Shown here: positions 57,010 through 64,000 of the stretch, in pieces
Position numbering within the stretch: position 1 is the stretch's first letter
Layout: every line of letters begins with the position of its first letter
DNA from: Nocardiopsis flavescens
Lineage (GTDB): Bacteria; Actinomycetota; Actinomycetes; Streptosporangiales; Streptosporangiaceae
Length of the DNA: 64,000 nt
Reading direction: 5' to 3'
Assembly (NCBI RefSeq): GCF_900141985.1
Contig: NZ_FQZK01000001.1
Coordinates: 1-64,000 of the forward strand
Notes under the pieces: generated by a model
What the model was told of the DNA's origin: nothing
Database searches by the model: none
What the model saw: the letters and a program-made list of their open reading frames with translations, nothing else
Translations under genes and position numbers: made by a program

Positions 57010-57840
57010 ATGAACGCGATCTACCGGTCGCCGGCCGGGGAGCGCAAGAGCCTGGAGCGGTACCGGCGGGCACTGGACGCCTGGCCGGCCCCCGCCGACC
57101 GGGTGCGGCTCCCCACCCGCCAGGGCGAGACGTTCGTCCTGGTGGGCGGACCCGGGCAGGCCCCGCCCGTGGTGCTGCTGCACGGCTCGGGCGCCAACTC
57201 GTCGGTGTGGGCGGGCGACGCCGCCTCCTGGTCGCGCCACCTGCGGGTGCACGCCGTGGACATGGTCGGCGAGCCCGGGCTGAGCGCCCCCTCGCGCCCC
57301 GCCCTGGACTCCGAAGACGTCGCCCTGTGGCTGGACGACGTCATGGAGGGGCTCGGGCTGGAGCGGGCCGCCTTCGTCGGCATGTCCCTGGGCGGGTGGA
57401 CCGCCCTGGACCACGCGGTGCGCCGGCCCGGCCGGGTGGAGCGGCTGGCCCTGCTGTGCCCCGGCGGCATCGGCCGCCAGACCCCGCTGCGCCTGGCCGG
57501 GGCCATGGCCCGGGGCCTGCTGGGGCGGCGCCGGTCGGTCCGGGCCGTCCTGGGGCTGCACGCCCCCGAACACGCGCCGATCGTGGAGGAGGTGGCCGCG
57601 GTCTTCGGGGAGTTCCGTCCGCGCACCGAGACCCTGCCGGTGTTCTCCGACGCCGACCTGCGGGGCCTGGACATGCCGGTGATGGCCCTGGTGGGGGACC
57701 GGGACGTGATGCTCGACTCCGCCGGTACCGCCCGGCGGCTGCGCGCCCACGTCCCGCACGCGGACGTCACCGTGCTGCCCGGCGAGGGCCATGCCCTCCT
57801 CGGCCACGGACCCGCGGTGCTGGACTTCCTGCGCGCCTGA
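57010..57840 (+). CDS. Alpha/beta hydrolase
   Basis: The protein has 276 residues. Lid and oxyanion region PPVVLLHGSGANSSVWAGDAASW, DMVGEPGLSAPS, the nucleophile elbow VGMSLGGWTALD (Ser in MSLGG), a catalytic Asp in ALVGDRDVMLD and His in VLPGEGHALLGHGP. This fits the lipase/esterase or carboxylesterase-like alpha/beta hydrolases; substrate unknown. ATG 57010 has GGGGAGA upstream; the in-frame upstream codons are in the promoter region. Confidence 0.9.
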   Translation: MNAIYRSPAGERKSLERYRRALDAWPAPADRVRLPTRQGETFVLVGGPGQAPPVVLLHGSGANSSVWAGDAASWSRHLRVHAVDMVGEPGLSAPSRPALDSEDVALWLDDVMEGLGLERAAFVGMSLGGWTALDHAVRRPGRVERLALLCPGGIGRQTPLRLAGAMARGLLGRRRSVRAVLGLHAPEHAPIVEEVAAVFGEFRPRTETLPVFSDADLRGLDMPVMALVGDRDVMLDSAGTARRLRAHVPHADVTVLPGEGHALLGHGPAVLDFLRA

Positions 57841-57865
57841 CCCCGGGCGGGCGCGCGGCGCCGGC

Positions 57866-58690
57866 TCACGGACCGCCGGCGGAGCCCCCCGCCCCGGCGG
57901 GCCCGGGCAGGCGCGCCTCCAGCGCGTCCAGCACCGAGGCCAGCCCCGAGCGGAACGTCTCGCGGGCCTCCTGCTCCAGGTAGGGCTCGGACTCGCTCTC
58001 GTTGGCGAACGCGCCCGCCCGCTCCATGGCGGTCAGGGTGGGAAAGCGCGCGCCGAAGTCGGGTGCCACCTCCTCCAGCAGGGCAGACCGCCCGTACCAC
58101 CACTCGTCCTCGGGGATCCCGGTGACCGCCTCGGCGCGGCGGGACTCGGCGGCCACCTGCACCTGGCCGCGCACCAGGTTGAACAGGGTCCCGTAGGTGG
58201 TGCGGATGCGCGCCGGGGGCAGGCCCGCCCGGTACAGCACCGCCGCCAGCGCCTCGAACAGCCGGTACTCGTTGGGCCCCAGCACCGGCCGGGCGGTGGA
58301 GACCTCCAGGGTCCAGGGGTGGCGCAGGTAGAAGTCCCACAGCCGCTCGGCCCAGGCCTGCGCCGCCGTGCGCCAGTGGGGGGAGCCGTCGGCCTCGGCG
58401 GCGTCGGCGGGCTCGCCGAAGACGTGGTCGTACATCAGCTCGACGAGTTCGTTCTTGCTGGCCACGTACGTGTACAGGGACATGGCGGTGCGGCCCAGGC
58501 GCTCGCCGACGGCCCGCATGGACAGCGCCTCCATGCCCTCGGCGTCGGCCACCGCCACCGCGGTCTCCACCACCAGGTCCACGGTCAGCTCGGGCCTGCG
58601 GCCGGCGGCGGCGCGGGGGGTCCCGCCCGGGGCGCGCCACAGCAGGGTCATCGCCCGCCGTGCGTCACCTCGTCCGGGGTAGACGACCAC
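57866..58690 (-). CDS. TetR/AcrR family regulator of the UvrA-like gene
   Basis: The protein has 274 residues. HTH (about 35-80): LTVDLVVETAVAVADAEGMEALSMRAVGERLGRTAMSLYTYVASKNELVELMYDHVF. A TetR_C_11-like tail (TYGTLFNLVRGQVQVAAESRRAEA, EDEWWYGRSALLEEVAPDF) follows. I use GTG 58690, which has a perfect AAGGAGG Shine-Dalgarno six bases upstream; a later ATG (58651) gives a 261-residue form. It is divergent from the UvrA-like gene and the shared gap carries a near-perfect long dyad, so it is surely its repressor. Confidence 0.9.
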   Translation of the reverse strand: MVVYPGRGDARRAMTLLWRAPGGTPRAAAGRRPELTVDLVVETAVAVADAEGMEALSMRAVGERLGRTAMSLYTYVASKNELVELMYDHVFGEPADAAEADGSPHWRTAAQAWAERLWDFYLRHPWTLEVSTARPVLGPNEYRLFEALAAVLYRAGLPPARIRTTYGTLFNLVRGQVQVAAESRRAEAVTGIPEDEWWYGRSALLEEVAPDFGARFPTLTAMERAGAFANESESEPYLEQEARETFRSGLASVLDALEARLPGPAGAGGSAGGP

Positions 58691-58699
58691 GATTGTCCT

Positions 58700-58744
58700 C
58701 CTTATGGCATAAACTCCATCGGTCTGGAAGTTTATCGCATAAGG
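58700..58744. promoter_or_regulatory. Twin TetR operator between TetR and UvrA-like genes
   Basis: CCTTATGGCATAAACT (58700-58715) and AGTTTATCGCATAAGG (58729-58744) are near-perfect inverted copies (two central bases differ). Each half is itself palindromic around TTATG-CATAA, so two dimers could bind. The sites overlap both promoters and the TetR Shine-Dalgarno. Confidence 0.75.
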
Positions 58745-58760
58745 AAACCTGGAGTACAGC

Positions 58761-61028
<2,268 letters not shown>

Positions 61029-61039
61029 ACCCGTCCGGG

Positions 61040-61065
61040 CCGGCGGCGGTGCGCGCCGCCGCCGG
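61040..61065. terminator. Hairpin downstream of the UvrA-like gene
   Basis: Perfect 10-bp stem CCGGCGGCGG / CCGCCGCCGG with a 6-base loop, 12 bases past the stop. Confidence 0.65.
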
Positions 61066-61104
61066 TCCGGTGGCACACGGGCGGACCTGCGCGGGGTGCG
61101 GCGA

Positions 61105-61255
61105 CCTCCCGGCGGCCGGTGCGGACGGCCGGTCCGCCGGGGCCGGGGCCGGGGGCGCCCCGACCGGCGGACCGGGGCCTGGGCGAAGAGCGCGGGCGGG
61201 GCCCTACGCGGGGCGTGGGGGCCTCCCGGCGGCCGGTGCGGACAGCCGGTCCACC
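61105..61255. repeat. 34-bp direct repeats between UvrA-like and GlxA-type genes
   Basis: Starting CCTCCCGGCGGCCGG, the 34-base unit at 61105-61138 recurs at 61222-61255 with two mismatches. Spacing is 117 bases. The second copy ends 4 bases before the stop of the leftward GlxA gene. Both are non-coding. The role is unknown; they may mark a past duplication or small insertion. Confidence 0.55.
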
Positions 61256-61259
61256 CGTG

Positions 61260-62276
61260 TCATCGGCCCGTGTCGGACGGGGCGGGCGCCGGCTGCCCGC
61301 CCGGCCGGTGCGCCGGGCGGGGGTCGGCGGGGCGGACGGCCCGGAAGGAGGCCCGGTAGGCGAGGGGGCTCACCCCGACGGCGCGTTGGAAGTGGCGGCG
61401 CAGCGTGGTCGCGGTGCCCATGCCGCAGCGGGCGGCCACCTGCTCCACGGTGGCGTCGGTGCCCTCCAGCAGCTCCCGGGCCAGGCCCACCCGCTGGCGG
61501 TGCAGCCACTCCAGGGGGCCGGTACCGGTCTCGGCGTTCATGCGCCTGGCCAGGTGGCGGGGGCTCAGGCCCGCCCGGTGGGCCAGGTCCGCCACGGTCA
61601 GCGGCCGGTCCAGGCGGGTACGCGCCCACTCCAGTGCCTCGCCCAGGCCGTCGCGGGTGCGCGGCACCGCGGGCGGCGCGATGAACTGGGCCTGTCCGCC
61701 GGGCCGGTGGGCGGGGGCGACCAGGCGGCGGGCCAGCCCGTTGGCCGCCGCGGTGCCGTGGTCGGTACGCACCAGGTGCAGGCACAGGTCCAGCGCGGCG
61801 GTCTTGCCCGCCGCCGTCAGCACCCGGCCGCCGTCGGTGTACAGGACGTCGGCGCGCACGTCCACGCGCGGATGGCGCCGGGCCAGCTCGTCGGCGTGCA
61901 TCCAGTGCGTGGTGGCGGGTCGCCCGTCGAGCAGTCCGGCGGCGGCCAGCACGAAGGCCCCCGTGCACAGCGACACGATCCGCCGCCCGGCCCCGTGGGC
62001 GGCGCGCAGCGCCTCCAGGAACCGGGGGTCGGGGGCCTCCAGGGGCCGGTGGGAGGCGGTGACGACCACGGTGTCCACCCCGGCCAGGTCCTCCCAGCGC
62101 AGTGCGGGCACCCCCGGCAGCAGCGGCGCGGCGGCCCCGTCGGGGGTGTGCGCGCTCAGCCGGTATCAGCCGCCGCCGGGGGACAGGTCGGAGCGGTCCA
62201 CCCCGAAGACCTCGGCGGCGATCGCCGTCTCGTAGGGCATGGTGTGCTCGTGCAGGGCGATCCCGACGGTGTGCAT
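61260..62276 (-). pseudogene. GlxA family regulator (DJ-1/PfpI + AraC) interrupted by an in-frame TGA
   Basis: From ATG 62276 the protein begins MHTVGIALHEHTMPYETAIAAEVFGVDRSDLSPGGG; then comes TGA (62168-62166), followed in the same frame by YRLSAHTPDGAAAPLLPGVPALRWEDLAG and a full GlxA protein: nucleophile elbow SLCTGAFVLAAAGLLDGRPATTHWMHADEL, and the AraC domain LTVADLAHRAGLSPRHLARRMNAETGTGPLEW, RRHFQRAVGVSPLAYRASF. Homologues have Trp-Tyr here, so a single TGG to TGA change explains the stop. The rest, 338 residues if read through, is undamaged. A truncated product could start internally (GTG 62111), but would lack the first 55 residues of the DJ-1-like domain. It is divergent from a saccharopine dehydrogenase-like gene. 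Confidence 0.82.
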
Positions 62277-62312
62277 GTCCGAAAGTGTACGCAGGGCGTC
62301 GGATCGGACACT
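62276..62312. promoter_or_regulatory. Dyad in the GlxA/saccharopine dehydrogenase divergent gap
   Basis: TGTCCGA (62276-62282) and TCGGACA (62304-62310) are 7-bp inverted arms, centre to centre 28 bases; AGTGT (62284) and ACACT (62308) add a second, overlapping pair. Likely the site of the GlxA-type activator controlling both genes. Confidence 0.5.
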
Positions 62313-62346
62313 GGTCCGCCGTCGTCGGGGGGCCGAGGATGGGGGC

Positions 62347-63387
62347 ATGAACTCCTCCAAGACACCGCCCCCGGGCGGAAAGGTGCTGGTGTACGGGGCC
62401 TACGGGCACACCGGGCGGTTCGCGGTGGCCGAGCTGGCGCGGCGCGGGCTGGAGCCGGTCCTGTCCGGGCGCAGCGCGGAGCGCCTGGCCGGCCTCGCCC
62501 GGAGCCACCCCGGGCTGGAGGTGCGCCCGGCGCCGGACGCCGCGGCGCTGGCCCGCGCGGTGCGGGGCACGGCGGCGGTGGTCAACACCGCCGGGCCGTT
62601 CCTGGAGACGGCGGAGCCGGTGGCGGCGGCCGCCGTGGCGGCCGGGGCGCACTACCTGGACGTGAGCGCCGAGCAGCCCGCGGCGGCGGCCGTGCTCGCC
62701 GGGTACGGTGCCGCCGCGGCCCGGGCCGGGGTGGCGGTGCTGCCGGCGATGGCGTTCTACGGCGGGCTGGCCGACCTGCTGGCCACCGCGGCGGCGGGCG
62801 GCGGTCCGGTGGAGGAGGTGACCGTGGCGGTGGGCCTGGACGGGTGGCGCCCCACGGCGGGCACGCGCATCACCGGCGAGCGCAACACCGCGCCCCGGCT
62901 GGTGGTCGAGGGCGGCGCGCTGGTGCCGCTGGATTCGGTCGGGCCCGGCGGGCGCGCCTGGGACTTCCCCGAACCGCTGGGGCGGCAGATGGTGGTTCCG
63001 CTGCCCTTCTCCGAGGTGGTGCTGCTCCACCGCCACCTGGGGGCGGACCGGATCCGCTCCTACCTCAACGAGGGCCCGCTGGCCGAGCTGCGCGACCCCG
63101 CCACCCCCGGGCCCGAGGCGGCCGACGGTACGGGGCGGTCCGCGCAGCGGTTCGCGGTGCAGGTGCGTGTGTCCGCGGGCGGGGAGCGGCGGTGGGCCTC
63201 GGTCTCGGGCCGGGACATCTACGCGGTGACCGCGCCGCTGCTGGCCGAGGCGGTGGTGCGCCTGCTGGACGGGCGCGCCCGCGCGGCGGGGGCGCTGGCC
63301 CCGGGGGAGGCCTTCGACGCCGCGGACTTCCTCGCGGCGCTGGCGCCCGACCCGCTGGACCTGTCCCTCCCCCCGGCCTCCCGCTAG
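62347..63387 (+). CDS. Saccharopine dehydrogenase-like NAD(P)-binding protein
   Basis: The protein has 346 residues. The Rossmann start VLVYGAYGHTGRFAVAELARRGLEPVLSGRSAERL (about 13-47) and VVNTAGPFLETAEPVAAAAVAAGAHYLDVSAEQ are those of the saccharopine-dehydrogenase-like superfamily (trans-acting enoyl reductase and related proteins), with AMAFYGGLADLLATAA further on. No lysine pathway genes are nearby, so the true substrate is unknown. It is probably the target of the divergent GlxA-type regulator, which is now broken. Confidence 0.85.
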   Translation: MNSSKTPPPGGKVLVYGAYGHTGRFAVAELARRGLEPVLSGRSAERLAGLARSHPGLEVRPAPDAAALARAVRGTAAVVNTAGPFLETAEPVAAAAVAAGAHYLDVSAEQPAAAAVLAGYGAAAARAGVAVLPAMAFYGGLADLLATAAAGGGPVEEVTVAVGLDGWRPTAGTRITGERNTAPRLVVEGGALVPLDSVGPGGRAWDFPEPLGRQMVVPLPFSEVVLLHRHLGADRIRSYLNEGPLAELRDPATPGPEAADGTGRSAQRFAVQVRVSAGGERRWASVSGRDIYAVTAPLLAEAVVRLLDGRARAAGALAPGEAFDAADFLAALAPDPLDLSLPPASR

Positions 63388-63410
63388 CCCGCGGGCGCCG
63401 TGGTCGGGGC

Positions 63411-63449
63411 GCCGCACCGCTCCGCCCGACCCGGGCGGAGCGGTGCGGC
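63411..63449. terminator. 18-bp stem terminator
   Basis: GCCGCACCGCTCCGCCCG and its complement around an ACC loop, 24 bases after the stop. No T-run. Confidence 0.7.
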
Positions 63450-63741
63450 GGGGATGCCCTCGGGGCGCTCGGTGCCCGGCCCGACGGGGTCCGGATCGGG
63501 GCGCGGTTCCCCGAGCGGCTCCTACGGGTGCTCCACCCCGGTCGACGGGCCGCCTGTCCTGTTCCCGTGCACCGGGGCTCTTGCGCGGGTGCGCGGCGCA
63601 CCCGTTCCCGGTCGGCCCCGCCCGCGGCGGTCGCCGTCCGGCCCCGGCGGCCGAGACCGGTCACGGGGCGTGCGGCCCGGCCGCCCCGGACACGGGGTCT
63701 CGCGCCGGGGCCGCGCCGTCCACGCGGCCCCGGCGCGGGGG
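63450..63741. other. Gene-free stretch before the beta-lactamase-like gene end
   Basis: About 290 bases of high-GC DNA between a terminator and the stop of the leftward gene. No credible ORF, hairpin or promoter stands out. Confidence 0.5.
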
Positions 63742-64000
63742 TCAGGCCCTGTCGGAGCCGTCGGAGACGGCCTCGGGGGCGGGGGTGGTCTGCGACAGGG
63801 TGCGCGGGCTCTCGCCGTTCAGGGCGGTGTGCACGCCGGCGGCCACGGACTCGATGCTGTCCACGCCGTACTGCATGCCGTCGTTGCCGTCGGTGAGCAC
63901 GACCACGTCGTAGTCGCCGGCCGGGGTGCCGGCGAACCCGCCGATGCTGTTGATGCGCCAGGTGTCGGTGTTGTCGTAGGGGAGCCAGCCGTTCTTGACG
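63742..64000 (-). CDS. Serine hydrolase, class A beta-lactamase-like, C-terminal part
   Basis: The gene runs off the right edge; 86 codons up to the stop at 63742 are visible. KNGWLPYDNTDTWRINSIGGFAG contains the K-[TSN]-G triad piece (KNG) that lines the active site of class A-like serine hydrolases, followed by DYDVVVLTDGNDGMQYGVDSIESVA, the last strands and helix of the fold. Similar Streptomyces proteins are secreted penicillin-recognising enzymes of unknown substrate. The tail (ALNGESPRTLSQTTPAPEAVSDGSDRA) is Ser/Thr/Pro-rich. Confidence 0.75.
   Translation of the reverse strand, partial: VKNGWLPYDNTDTWRINSIGGFAGTPAGDYDVVVLTDGNDGMQYGVDSIESVAAGVHTALNGESPRTLSQTTPAPEAVSDGSDRA

Noticed and set aside
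62166..62168. Selenocysteine at the TGA of the GlxA regulator
   Set aside because: The residue expected is Trp, there is no visible SECIS-like hairpin just after the TGA, and the family does not use selenocysteine.

Overview
The window is extremely GC-rich actinomycete chromosomal DNA. Third codon positions are almost all G or C, GTG starts are common, and the families present (DUF2332, DUF2784, F420-type PPOX enzymes, tandem MerR proteins, ECF41 sigma factor, GlxA-type AraC regulators, SpoIIE-type phosphatase) point to a Nocardiopsis/Streptosporangiales-type organism. The genus is an inference from composition and family mix; no rRNA or other marker is present. I count about 69 protein genes, four of them broken, plus two very short leader ORFs. 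I saw no tRNA, rRNA, CRISPR array, transposase or phage gene.

Layout. 0-8.5 kb: the end of an ABC-type ATPase, a GlxA/PfpI pair, DUF2332, a membrane-anchored beta-propeller, a SHOCT protein and a NarL-type two-component system. 8.5-17.8 kb: proline iminopeptidase, a MerR/transglutaminase pair, two convergent paralogous methyltransferases, an ArsR/EamA exporter pair sharing an operator, then a kinase-like phosphotransferase and a PLP enzyme. 17.9-24.5 kb: RNase Z, lactate 2-monooxygenase, TetR, and a two-component system wrapped around a membrane serine hydrolase. 24.5-31.7 kb: an AT-rich patch, a leader ORF in front of a frameshifted hydrolase, PadR/GyrI-like, an ABC-F resistance ATPase with a leaderless leader peptide and attenuator, MOSC, and an ECF41 sigma factor with two divergent ECF41-type promoters. 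31.7-46.3 kb: mostly housekeeping oxidoreductases, regulators and transporters, including an NSS amino-acid transporter with its 37-residue MetS subunit. 46.5-64 kb: gdhA, MFS, DUF2268/TipA-type MerR, an RibD-like reductase with ArsR, SGNH hydrolase/TetR, a SpoIIE phosphatase, a TetR/UvrA-like drug-resistance pair, a nonsense-mutated GlxA regulator, and the end of a class A beta-lactamase-like gene.

How the genes work together. There is no single large pathway. Most of the window is short self-contained cassettes: one regulator, one effector and an operator readable in the sequence (ArsR-EamA, PadR-GyrI, TetR-UvrA2, ECF41-oxidoreductase, ArsR-reductase, MerR-transglutaminase). The strongest novel signals are regulatory: the MQYLYFL leader peptide before the ABC-F gene, the paired ECF41 promoters, and a dispersed intergenic repeat of about 91 bp.
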